Part shown: positions 24,455 through 32,015 of the stretch, piece by piece
Layout: every line of letters begins with the position of its first letter
Numbering within the stretch: position 1 is the first letter of the stretch
Source: Actinomycetes bacterium
GTDB taxonomy: Bacteria; Actinomycetota; Actinomycetes; Actinomycetales; Micrococcaceae
Reading direction: 5' to 3'
Assembly (NCBI GenBank): GCA_023426375.1
Contig: JAFAAV010000119.1
Location: 1-44,834, forward strand
DNA: 44,834 bases
Notes under the pieces: generated by a model
Databases searched by the model: none
Told to the model about the DNA's origin: nothing
The model's input: only the letters and a program-made list of their open reading frames with translations
Made by a program: the position numbers and the translations under genes

Positions 24455-25885
24455 TTACGGGCGGCGCTGCGACGTGTGGGTTTCCATGTCCTCGGGGAGT
24501 ACCGGGGGGACCTCTTCGCCCGGGTGCTTGGCGACGAACTCCTCGTGCACCTCTTGGATGTGCAGGTCGCGGCCCTGATCGGACTTGCGGACGAAACACA
24601 CGGCGGTGAAGGACACCGCGGAGAGCAGCGCGATGTAGAGGCCGATGGTCCAAGACTGCCCGGTCTCGTTCAGCAGCAGCTGCGCGATCATGGGTGCGAA
24701 CGCGCCGCCGATGATGGAACCGAGTGCATATCCGATCGAGATGCCCGAGTAGCGGACGCGGGCCGGGAACATCTCTGCGTACATCGCGGACTGCGGGCCG
24801 TAGGACGGACCCAAGCCGATGGTCAGGATGAAGATCGCGGCTGCGAACAGCGGTAACGAAGCGGTGTCCAACATGAACCACATGGGGATGGCCCACACAA
24901 TGATGATCGCGTAACCGATTTGGAAGGTCAGTTTTCGCCCGATCTTGTCGGACATCCAACCGCCGATCATGGTGAAGATCAGCCAGCCGACGCCACCAAT
25001 CAGTGACGCAACCAAGGTTTGAGATCGCGGCATTCCCAGGACTGTGGTGCCGTAAGAAGCAAAGAAGGCGATGACCAGGTAACCGGCGGCGTTGTTCGCC
25101 GCGAAGATCAGGGCGGCCAGGGTTACTTCGCGCTTGTTGGTGCGGAACAGCTGACCCAGGGGAGCCGAAGATTCCTTGGCGCGCTGCTGCATGGCAACGA
25201 ATACGGGGGACTCGTCCACCGCACGACGAATCGCGTAGCCGACGCCGATCAGCACGATGGAGAACAGGAACGGAACGCGCCAACCCCAGGACTCGAACTG
25301 TTCGGCGGTCAACATGGATGTCAGGCCAAACATGAACAGGGTGGCCATCAACATGCCCAGGGGCACGCCGATCTGCGGGTACGCGCCAAACAGGCCACGC
25401 TTGTGGTTCGGGGCGTGCTCTACAGCCATCAGGGCTGCGCCGCCCCATTCGCCACCGGCGGAGAACCCTTGAAGGATGCGGAGACAGATCAGAATGATCG
25501 GTGCCGCGATGCCGATCTGTTCATATGTCGGCAACAAGCCGATCAGCGTGGTGGCCGCACCCATGCCGAACAGGGTCAGGACGAGAGTGATTTTGCGGCC
25601 GTACTTGTCGCCGATATGACCGGCGACAATGGCACCCAGTGGGCGGAATAGGAAGCTGATGCCAAGCGAGGCCCAGGCGACTACTTGTGCCAGGGCCGCG
25701 TTGTCCTCGCCAAGTGGATTGAAGTAGTGCGCGGCCAAGATGAAGGCGGCGGCCTGTGCGTAGATGAAGAAGTCGTACCACTCGATGGTGGTACCCACCA
25801 GGGTGCCGGCGAGAACCTTGCGCTCTTCGCGGGACATGGTGTGCGCCTGCTGCTGTGCGGGCGGGGAAGCTGCGTTTGTAGCCAT
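24455..25885 (-). CDS. MHS-family (MFS) metabolite:proton symporter, probable phenylacetate importer
   Basis: 476 aa from ATG 25885 (CTGGAG 6 bases upstream); the frame upstream of that is promoter DNA. Twelve hydrophobic segments are apparent. The MFS signature between helices 2 and 3 is GHIGDKYGRK and its repeat GWMSDKIGRK. GTTIEWYDFFIYAQAAA and ILQGFSAGGEWGGAALM are typical of metabolite:H+ symporters (ShiA/KgtP/ProP type). The substrate is not readable from the sequence, but a PaaR-like operator sits directly downstream of its -10 and the gene is upstream of paaJFH on the same strand, so phenylacetate or a related aromatic acid is the best guess. Confidence 0.85.
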   Translation of the reverse strand: MATNAASPPAQQQAHTMSREERKVLAGTLVGTTIEWYDFFIYAQAAAFILAAHYFNPLGEDNAALAQVVAWASLGISFLFRPLGAIVAGHIGDKYGRKITLVLTLFGMGAATTLIGLLPTYEQIGIAAPIILICLRILQGFSAGGEWGGAALMAVEHAPNHKRGLFGAYPQIGVPLGMLMATLFMFGLTSMLTAEQFESWGWRVPFLFSIVLIGVGYAIRRAVDESPVFVAMQQRAKESSAPLGQLFRTNKREVTLAALIFAANNAAGYLVIAFFASYGTTVLGMPRSQTLVASLIGGVGWLIFTMIGGWMSDKIGRKLTFQIGYAIIIVWAIPMWFMLDTASLPLFAAAIFILTIGLGPSYGPQSAMYAEMFPARVRYSGISIGYALGSIIGGAFAPMIAQLLLNETGQSWTIGLYIALLSAVSFTAVCFVRKSDQGRDLHIQEVHEEFVAKHPGEEVPPVLPEDMETHTSQRRP

Positions 25886-25937
25886 GGAAGCTCCAGGATC
25901 ATAAGTTGCGCGGTCCGGGCCCGCAAGATCTGTGATT

Positions 25938-25990
25938 ACTGACCGAATGGTCGTTGGAATGATAGTACTGATAATCGTGACTCGCGTCAC
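25938..25990 (-). promoter_or_regulatory. transporter promoter with PaaR-like operator
   Basis: Minus strand: GTGACG (complement of 25985-25990), 17-base spacer, TACTAT (complement of 25962-25967), then ACTGACCGAATGGTCGTT (plus strand 25938-25955). The remaining 26000-26125 shows nothing recognisable apart from AT-rich TTGACAAAAG near 26038. Confidence 0.65.
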
Positions 25991-26125
25991 TAGCTGTACA
26001 GAAAAAGTATCAACCGTATACGAAAAGTTGTCAAAGGTTTGACAAAAGAATGTGCGTCTACGTCTTGGAGCGCAGCTGACCATGCCGCCCCTTGGGGTCA
26101 CGCTTCCGCCATCTTTGGGGCCGAG

Positions 26126-26190
26126 CCATCTCGTGCCGCCATACTGCACGGTAGGCATGGTTACCGTGAAGTAAAGCGGCATCAAATGGT
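26126..26190 (+). repeat. hairpin repeat A downstream of the DUF559 gene
   Basis: Ungapped match to 27277-27341: 44 of the last 55 positions agree, plus 7 of the first 10. It folds as TACT-g-CACGGTA (26142-26153) against TACCGTG-a-AGTA (26162-26173) with loop GGCATGGT, followed by the conserved CATCAAATGGT. It begins 18 bases beyond the DUF559 stop. Confidence 0.75.
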
Positions 26191-26207
26191 TCTGCCTGAC
26201 CGGCTGC

Positions 26208-27188
26208 CTAGCCCAATTGTCGAGCTAACCATTCCATCCACTGAGCCCGGCGGTCGGGGTGCTTCAGGTCGTCCCAGGTCAGTACTCGCACCTTCCATCC
26301 GGCATCCCTGAAGCGTTCGAGCCTGTAGTTCTCGTCCCGGTAGATCTGAGTATCGATTGCGTGGTCATTGCTGTTGTACTCCAGGGCCGTCCGCTTCTCG
26401 ACCCAGGCGAGGTCAGGGAACCGTTCTCTGCCATCTAGCATCACCATCGGGTTCATGCTGGGTGGAGGGAAGCCGTTCTTGAGGACCAGTAATCGCGTCA
26501 ATGTTTCGGGCGAAGACCACGTGCGTTCCACCGCGTGGTTCAGGAGTCGGGCGATTCGACAAACGGAACGCGAGCGCGGGGGAAGCAGGGAGAGGGCCCG
26601 AGTGATTTCTTCCCGGTCGAACGGTTTCAGCCAAATCTTGGCGCTGACCTGGATCCGGTGCGCCAGCAGGTAGTCCAAGCAGGCAATGATTCGCCACGAG
26701 GACAGGTAAGGGGCGGCCACGGTCAGTGCTTCGACCGGATGGGTGAGCGCGGACTCCGACGGTCCCAGGTACGGGTTCAGTCCGTAGGTCTTGGTCAACG
26801 TGGCACCACCCAGCTCAGACTTGGGTCGGCGATCTCTCCAGGCCAGGTGGGGTGTGTCCATGGCGCTCGCAAAGGCGCGTGCTCGCGGAGGCGGTTCGTG
26901 TCCGAGCGTCGGATTGATCCAGTGCTGGGTGGAGTCGACGGGCAACTTGTACAACCGCAATGCATGGAGGCCGGTGATCGGCAAGCTTCTCAGGCCCTGT
27001 CGGAAATGCCGGTGCAGCAAGACAGCTACCATTGCTGGTTCGTAATGCTCCGGCTTGCGGAACCAATATCCGCGGGTCAGGCGCACCATAGTGGGGTCCG
27101 CGTTGAGTTGAGGAACGCGCATACCCCAGTCGACCGTCGGCAGGACATCTGGCAACGGGTCGAGACTCAGCGCGCGGGCGGCTTTCAT
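26208..27188 (-). CDS. DUF559 protein: AbiEi-like N-terminus with VSR/PD-(D/E)xK-type C-terminus
   Basis: 326 aa from ATG 27188 (the frame upstream runs into non-coding DNA). The first 130 residues resemble the AbiEi-type domain (MVRLTRGYWFR ... LPITGLHALRLYKLP) found in type IV antitoxins and related proteins. The last 100 resemble DUF559/very-short-patch-repair endonuclease folds: RFPDLAWVEKRTALEYNSNDH, then YRDENYRLERFRDAGWKVRVLTW. The usual ExDG after the first strand reads EYNS here, so nuclease activity is uncertain. There is no partner gene. Two similar hairpin repeats flank it in direct orientation. Biological role unknown. Confidence 0.75.
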   Translation of the reverse strand: MKAARALSLDPLPDVLPTVDWGMRVPQLNADPTMVRLTRGYWFRKPEHYEPAMVAVLLHRHFRQGLRSLPITGLHALRLYKLPVDSTQHWINPTLGHEPPPRARAFASAMDTPHLAWRDRRPKSELGGATLTKTYGLNPYLGPSESALTHPVEALTVAAPYLSSWRIIACLDYLLAHRIQVSAKIWLKPFDREEITRALSLLPPRSRSVCRIARLLNHAVERTWSSPETLTRLLVLKNGFPPPSMNPMVMLDGRERFPDLAWVEKRTALEYNSNDHAIDTQIYRDENYRLERFRDAGWKVRVLTWDDLKHPDRRAQWMEWLARQLG

Positions 27189-27276
27189 GACCGCGACTGT
27201 AGGCGGTCTCGGGGTTGGTCGGTCCGGGTTATCCACACGTGACCTGCCGACTCGTCTCACCCTCCTTGCGAGCCCA

Positions 27277-27341
27277 CCATTTCATCCCGCCTTACTGCAC
27301 GGTAGGGCGGGTTACTTTGCAGTAAGACGTCATCAGATGGT
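27277..27341 (+). repeat. hairpin repeat B upstream of the DUF559 gene
   Basis: Partner of repeat A, same orientation. It folds as TTACTGCA-c-GGTA (27292-27304) against TACT-t-TGCAGTAA (27313-27325). Pairing is kept although the bases differ from repeat A. It ends 89 bases before the DUF559 start on the minus strand. Confidence 0.75.
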
Positions 27342-27417
27342 CGGCGCAATCTCGCGCAGCAGCGGCGGACCCGGCGGGCGGTACGGCCCCGGGTGGTGAG
27401 GGTGCGGCGGAAAGTTG

Positions 27418-27457
27418 CGCGAGCGGCGTCGTCGAATCACCGACGACGCCGCTCGCG
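27418..27457 (-). terminator. terminator of the MetE-like gene, built from the dispersed 14-mer
   Basis: A 17-bp perfect stem (27418-27434 with 27441-27457) with loop AATCAC. Each arm contains an exact copy of CGACGACGCCGCTC or its complement (27421-27434, 27441-27454). It starts 8 bases beyond the stop of the MetE-like gene. Confidence 0.8.
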
Positions 27458-27464
27458 AATCCTG

Positions 27465-28676
27465 TTAGAACAAGCGCTCGGTCGCGAGGCGTGCGCCTTC
27501 GACCAAGGAGTCGAGCTTGGCCAGCGCGATCGAGGGGTGGATGCGACCGCCCAGGCCGCAGTCGGTGGAGGCGATGACATTCTCTCGACCCACCACGGAC
27601 GCGTACTGCTCGATGCGGTCGGCCACGAGCTCCGGGTGCTCCACCACGTTGGTCGAGTGGGAGACGAAACCGGGGTAGACCACTTTGCCCTCGGGGAGCG
27701 TGTGGTCCTTCCAGACCTTCCACTCGTGACCGTGGCGGGGGCTGGACGCCTCGAAGCTGTAGCCGCCGGCGTTGATGGTGAGCATGAGGTCCACCAGGTA
27801 CTTGAACTCGAGGTCCGTGGTGTGCGGGCCGTGCCACGAACCCCAGCACAGGTGGAAACGGATCTGGTCCTCGGGGAGGTCGCGCAGGGCGTAGTTGAGG
27901 GCGTCCACGCGGATCTTGGTGAAGGCCAGGTAGTCCTCCACGGTGGGCTCAGGGTTGATCTGGTCCCAGGACTCCGCGATGGAGGGGTCGTCGATCTGGA
28001 CGGTCAGACCGGCATCGACAATGGCCTTGTACTCCTCGCGCATGGCGTCAGCGCAGGCGTAGACGAGCTCTTCGTCGGTCGAATAGTACTCATTGCGAAC
28101 ACGCGCGCAGGAACCCGGGGACAGCGCGGCCACGAAACCCTGCTGGGCTTCGGTCTCGGCCATCGCGTCCTTGAGGCGGCGGATGTCACCGGCAACGGCA
28201 TCCTGACCGGTGTAGGTCAGCGGGCCCGTGATCTTGGGCTGGGCCACGGAGGCGCGGTGCGCGAGAACGCCGGCGGTGGGGTCCTCGTAGGCGTCGCGGA
28301 AGCGAGCGCGGTCGCGGCGGTCCGGGAAGCTCGTCAGAACGATGTTGCCGGGGGAGGAGCGCTTGACCTCCGCGTCCTTCCAGCGGTCCTCGTTGGTGGG
28401 GGTCAACCCGCCCAGACGAGAGAACGAATAGTTCCACCACGCGCCGTAATCCACGGAGGAAGACATGGTGTGGCCGTATTCGCCGTCGTTGACGATGTCC
28501 AGGCCGATCTCGCGCTGCTTGCGGACGATGTCGATCACGCCGTTGTCCAGCGCGGCATCCAACTCCTGGGCGGAAGCTTCTCCCTCTTGGAAACGCTTGT
28601 TGGCCTCCAGCAGATCGGGAGTGCGGGGCAACGATCCCACGTGGGTGGTCTGAATGCGATCGGTGTTCTGAGGCAT
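27465..28676 (-). CDS. cobalamin-independent methionine synthase-like protein (MetE C-terminal domain only)
   Basis: 403 aa, start at ATG 28676 with AAAGGA 9 bases upstream. It consists of a single MetE C-terminal-type barrel (UROD/MetE fold), without the N-terminal half of MetE. Zinc-ligand regions are HLCWGSWHG (about residue 280) and ASTDCGLGG (about 375), the His-Cys-Cys pattern of the family; QTTHVGSLPRTPDLLEA is the usual N-terminus. Single-domain members include archaeal-type core MetE, epoxyalkane:CoM transferases and uncharacterised S-methyltransferases. The methyl donor cannot be told from sequence. It is divergent from the 3-hydroxybutyrate dehydrogenase; the 196-base gap between them shows no recognisable riboswitch. 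Confidence 0.82.
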   Translation of the reverse strand: MPQNTDRIQTTHVGSLPRTPDLLEANKRFQEGEASAQELDAALDNGVIDIVRKQREIGLDIVNDGEYGHTMSSSVDYGAWWNYSFSRLGGLTPTNEDRWKDAEVKRSSPGNIVLTSFPDRRDRARFRDAYEDPTAGVLAHRASVAQPKITGPLTYTGQDAVAGDIRRLKDAMAETEAQQGFVAALSPGSCARVRNEYYSTDEELVYACADAMREEYKAIVDAGLTVQIDDPSIAESWDQINPEPTVEDYLAFTKIRVDALNYALRDLPEDQIRFHLCWGSWHGPHTTDLEFKYLVDLMLTINAGGYSFEASSPRHGHEWKVWKDHTLPEGKVVYPGFVSHSTNVVEHPELVADRIEQYASVVGRENVIASTDCGLGGRIHPSIALAKLDSLVEGARLATERLF

Positions 28677-28872
28677 GAACTAGCAGTCCTTTCCATCGGT
28701 CCTGGCGGTAGCACCGTGGGCTGATCCCGGGTTGCTGCGGCGTCGACGAGCCAGATCTCTCGGCCGCTCTGGATGGGTACCTTCTCATCAAACATCATGG
28801 GTGGGTGGTCGGGCCAATTGTGGCGCGCGTAATGTGTGGGACGTAGATCACCCATTACTGAGGAGTCGGGGC

Positions 28873-29625
28873 ATGTCGGACAGCACTCTCAAGGACAAGA
28901 AGGCACTGGTCACCGGCGGCGCGAGTGGCATTGGTGCCGCAGCGGTTCGGGCCCTTGCCCAACGCGGTGCCCACGTGATTGTGGCCGACATCAACCCACA
29001 GGCGGCCGAGGGTATGGCGCAAGAAGTCGGGGGCGAGGCATGGGCAGTTGACCTCACCGACACGACCGCGCTCGCGGACCTGAGCCTTGATGTGGACGTG
29101 TTGGTCAACAATGCCGGTATTCAGAAGGTTGCGGCCGTCCAGGATTTCGATCCCGCAGACTTCCACAGGATCCTCACGCTCATGCTCGAGTCCCCGTTCC
29201 TGCTGATCCGCGCCGCGTTGCCTCACATGTACGAGCGCGAGTGGGGTCGGATCATCAACGTGTCCTCGATCCACGGTCTGCGTGCCTCGGCGTTCAAGTC
29301 TGCATATGTCGCCGCTAAGCACGGTTTGGAAGGGCTGTCCAAGGCCGTGGCTCTGGAGGGCGCTCCGCACGGCGTGACCAGCAACTGCGTGAACCCCAGC
29401 TACGTGCGGACGCCCCTGGTCGACAAGCAGATCAAGGACCAGGCGGCCACTCACGGCATTCCCGAGGCTGAGGTGGTCGAGAAGATCATGCTCACCGAGT
29501 CCGCGATCAAGCGCCTGGTCGAGCCGGAGGAGGTTGGCGAGCTCATTGCCTTCCTGGCGGGCCCGTCCGCGGGCATGGTCACCGGGGCCGCCTACACGAT
29601 GGACGGCGGCTGGACGGCGTCCTAG
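28873..29625 (+). CDS. bdhA: 3-hydroxybutyrate dehydrogenase (SDR family)
   Basis: 250 aa from ATG 28873, AGGAG 7 bases upstream. Rossmann motif TGGASGIG, NNAG, and the catalytic Ser-Tyr-Lys in NVSSIHGLRASAFKSAYVAAKHG. That last block, together with GLSKAVALEGAPHGVTSNCVNPSYVRTPLV (read in two pieces around residues 155-180), is characteristic of D-3-hydroxybutyrate dehydrogenases. It would oxidise 3-hydroxybutyrate to acetoacetate, the substrate of the CoA-transferase encoded at 31275-32689. Its last 4 bases overlap the convergent M23 gene. Confidence 0.88.
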   Translation: MSDSTLKDKKALVTGGASGIGAAAVRALAQRGAHVIVADINPQAAEGMAQEVGGEAWAVDLTDTTALADLSLDVDVLVNNAGIQKVAAVQDFDPADFHRILTLMLESPFLLIRAALPHMYEREWGRIINVSSIHGLRASAFKSAYVAAKHGLEGLSKAVALEGAPHGVTSNCVNPSYVRTPLVDKQIKDQAATHGIPEAEVVEKIMLTESAIKRLVEPEEVGELIAFLAGPSAGMVTGAAYTMDGGWTAS

Positions 29626-30263
29626 GCGGATTGGCCCGGGTGGTGTAATCCGCCATCCACGATCTGACCGTTCCGCGGCAGCCCGTCAGGAAACGACAGG
29701 GGCACTCCAGCCGCCTGAGCGAAATCCAGAGAGTCGACCGCCTGCACGTGCAGGTGGGGTTCAGTGCTGTTTCCAGAATTTCCGACCTGGGCAACTGCGG
29801 TTCCAGCCCGGATGTTCTGGCCGACTCTCACCCTGGTGCTGCCGTGCCGCAAGTGGCACAGGGCTACGTATTGGCCGCTCGAAGAATCCCGCACGACCAA
29901 GAAATTGCCCGCCAAGGCGCCCCACCCAGCGGCAACGCGGCGAGCCTGGGTCAGCGCGTAACCAACGGAGGACACGCCGCGGTAGGCGTCGTGATCTTCG
30001 GTGTGGTCGTCCGCCAGAACCACTGTGCCGGCCACGGGCGAAATAACCGGTTGCCCGAAACCGACGAACTTCCCGGGTGGCTCCGTGCGCAGTAGCGACG
30101 TACCAGTGAACCTGGCCGAGCGATTCTGTTCATCCACCGGCACGAAGTCGATCGCGTACGTTGTTCCGAACCGATTGGTTCCGTGGCTCGGTACTCGGTT
30201 CGCGGGGCTGTTCTGTACCAGGCACCGCCCGTGGAACGGATAGTCGAGTTCCATGCCACTCAT
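29622..30263 (-). CDS. M23 (LytM-type) metallopeptidase domain protein
   Basis: 213 aa. The LytM zinc motifs are present in order: HGTNRFGTTYAIDF (His ... Asp) at about residues 27-40, and PHLHVQ near residue 172; VGQNIRAGTAVAQVGNSGNS between them is typical. There is no signal peptide or membrane segment, so either it is cytoplasmic, like several actinobacterial single-domain M23 proteins, or the start is wrong; no upstream start adds a signal. Convergent with bdhA. The 56-base gap to the IclR gene holds a copy of the dispersed 14-mer. Confidence 0.82.
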   Translation of the reverse strand: MSGMELDYPFHGRCLVQNSPANRVPSHGTNRFGTTYAIDFVPVDEQNRSARFTGTSLLRTEPPGKFVGFGQPVISPVAGTVVLADDHTEDHDAYRGVSSVGYALTQARRVAAGWGALAGNFLVVRDSSSGQYVALCHLRHGSTRVRVGQNIRAGTAVAQVGNSGNSTEPHLHVQAVDSLDFAQAAGVPLSFPDGLPRNGQIVDGGLHHPGQSA

Positions 30264-30297
30264 TCTTGCCCGCCCGGCAACTCATGGGAATAGGTCA

Positions 30298-30311
30298 CGA
30301 CGACGCCGCTC
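30298..30311 (+). repeat. dispersed 14-mer copy
   Basis: Exact CGACGACGCCGCTC between the IclR stop and the M23 start. It does not form a strong hairpin here. Confidence 0.6.
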
Positions 30312-30319
30312 GCGCGCTT

Positions 30320-31123
30320 TTACGCCGACGGCGCCCCGGTGCGCAGTGCCGTGGACAACTTGTGTGCCTGATCCAGCAGCGCCGCGCCCAACTGTGGGCG
30401 GCGTTCGGCGCGGAACCTAGATTCGATACCGGTCAGAGACAGCGCGTACCGGGGCTGCCCGGAGGCGTCGAACACCGCGGCGGCCATGCCCCATGAACCC
30501 TCGACGATCCGCCCCGGATTCAGCGACCAGCCGTGTTCGCGAACGTGGGCCACGAGCTTGCGGACGTGGGTGTCGTCGTGTTGAGAGCCGAGGCGATGCC
30601 GCTCGTCCCGGGTGTCCGCAAGGGCGCTCTCGAGCTGATCTGCCGGGAGCTGGCCGAGGATCGCGATTCCCGCGGACGCCACGCCCAGCGGGAGCCGGAG
30701 GCCCTCGTAGAGGACGTGGGAACGGACGGGAAAGGATCCTTCGACGCGGGCCAGGCAGATGACCTCGTTGCCGCGGCGCGCGGAGAAGAACGCGGATTCC
30801 CCCGTGGCTTCCGCGAGGCGCTGCAGGCACGGCGTGGCGAGTTCTTGGGCTGGATAGCGCTGTGCCGCCACTGTGCCCAGGATGTGGAGTTCGGGGCCGA
30901 GCGCCCAGTTGCCGTTGTCGGTGCGGTCGACCAGACCCTCTTCCGCCAGCGCGGTGAGCAGGCGGTGCGCCGTGGGGCGGGTAAGGCCGGTGCGGTGGGC
31001 GATCGAAGCGGTGGACCCTGCGGATTCGCTGGCCGCTACTGCTTGCAAAATGGCGGCCACGCGAGCGACGACTTGGGTGCCCCGTTGAGAATGAGGCGAG
31101 GGGGTGGCATCCGCTGCGGTCAT
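30320..31123 (-). CDS. IclR-family regulator
   Basis: 267 aa from ATG 31123 with GGAGGG 6 bases upstream. The winged helix-turn-helix spans about residues 18-80 (STASIAHRTGLTRPTAHRLLTALAEEGLV). The IclR effector domain follows (YEGLRLPLGVASAGIAILGQL, then the closing SLTGIESRFRAER). It is divergent from the CoA-transferase/thiolase operon, and an inverted repeat lies between the two. By context it should control ketone-body or 3-oxoacid use; a PcaR-like role is the alternative if the transferase acts on 3-oxoadipate. Confidence 0.88.
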   Translation of the reverse strand: MTAADATPSPHSQRGTQVVARVAAILQAVAASESAGSTASIAHRTGLTRPTAHRLLTALAEEGLVDRTDNGNWALGPELHILGTVAAQRYPAQELATPCLQRLAEATGESAFFSARRGNEVICLARVEGSFPVRSHVLYEGLRLPLGVASAGIAILGQLPADQLESALADTRDERHRLGSQHDDTHVRKLVAHVREHGWSLNPGRIVEGSWGMAAAVFDASGQPRYALSLTGIESRFRAERRPQLGAALLDQAHKLSTALRTGAPSA

Positions 31124-31142
31124 GATCGTCCCTCCGTGCTGT

Positions 31143-31183
31143 TCACAATATGGACACAGTATGCGCTGTTTTCCAGATTGTGA
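31143..31183. promoter_or_regulatory. candidate IclR operator
   Basis: TCACAAT-a-TGG (31143-31153) and CCA-g-ATTGTGA (31173-31183) form an inverted repeat with 19 bases between, in the divergent gap 31124-31274. Confidence 0.5.
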
Positions 31184-31274
31184 GGACTTGCCCGGAAGAA
31201 CACGGGAGTTCATTGACCAGGATGTGGGCGCTTTCTAGTCTGAGATGGAGATCACACAACTCGAAAGGGTGGCC

Positions 31275-32015
31275 ATGTCCAAACTCAGAGACAACGTTGC
31301 CGAACTCCTGGCCAACACGCTGCAGGACGGCATGATCCTGGCCGTGGGTGGTTTCGGGCTGTCCGGTATCCCGCGGGACCTCATCGAAGCGGTCCGGGAC
31401 AGCGGAGTGAAAGACCTGACCGTGGTGTCCAACAACATGGGCGTGGACGGTAAGGGCCTGGGACTTCTGCTGGAGAACAAGCAGGTCAAGAAGGTCCTTT
31501 CCTCATACGTGGGGGAGAACAAGGAGTTCGCCCGCCAGTACTTGGAGGGCGAGCTCGAGGTCGAGTTCAACCCTCAGGGCACGCTCGCCGAACGGCTGCG
31601 AGCCGGCGGCGCGGGAATCCCCGCGTTCTACACGGCCACCGGTGTTGGCACGCTGGTCGCGGAAGGCAAGCCGACCGCGGAGTTCGACGGCCGAACCTAT
31701 GTTCAGGAGCGCGGGATCGTCGCGGACGTGGCGCTGGTGCACGCGTGGCAGGGCGATACGGACGGCAACCTGATCTATCGCCGCACCTCGCGAAACTTCA
31801 ACCCGGTGTGCGCGGCCTCCGGCAAGGTCACCTTTGCCGAGGTCGAGAACATCGTGGAACCGGGCGAGCTGGACCCGGACCACATCGTGACGCCCGGTGT
31901 GTATGTGCAGCACGTGGTGCAGTACTCGGGTGCCCCCAAGGACATCGAGCAGCGGACCACGCGACCGAGGCCGGATGCGGCGTCGTCGACAGAATCAGAA
32001 GGAGGCGCGGCATGA
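31275..32015 (+). CDS. scoA: 3-oxoacid CoA-transferase subunit A (ScoA-type)
   Basis: 246 aa from ATG 31275 (AAAGGGTGG just upstream; the ATG at 31245 lacks a site). CoA-transferase family I, subunit A: GGFGLSGIPRDLIEA near residue 24, SSYVGENKEFARQYLEGELE, and GTLAERLRAGGAGIPAFYT. The SYVGENKEFARQYLEGELE block is that of succinyl-CoA:3-oxoacid transferases (SCOT) and differs from classical proteobacterial PcaI. The C-terminal 20 residues (Arg, Ser, Glu-rich) are not conserved. Overlaps scoB by ATGA. Substrate acetoacetate is inferred from neighbours. Confidence 0.88.
   Translation: MSKLRDNVAELLANTLQDGMILAVGGFGLSGIPRDLIEAVRDSGVKDLTVVSNNMGVDGKGLGLLLENKQVKKVLSSYVGENKEFARQYLEGELEVEFNPQGTLAERLRAGGAGIPAFYTATGVGTLVAEGKPTAEFDGRTYVQERGIVADVALVHAWQGDTDGNLIYRRTSRNFNPVCAASGKVTFAEVENIVEPGELDPDHIVTPGVYVQHVVQYSGAPKDIEQRTTRPRPDAASSTESEGGAA

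Noticed and set aside
27465..28872. SAM or cobalamin riboswitch controlling the MetE-like gene.
   Set aside because: The 196-base divergent gap shows none of the conserved core sequences or stems of these riboswitches.
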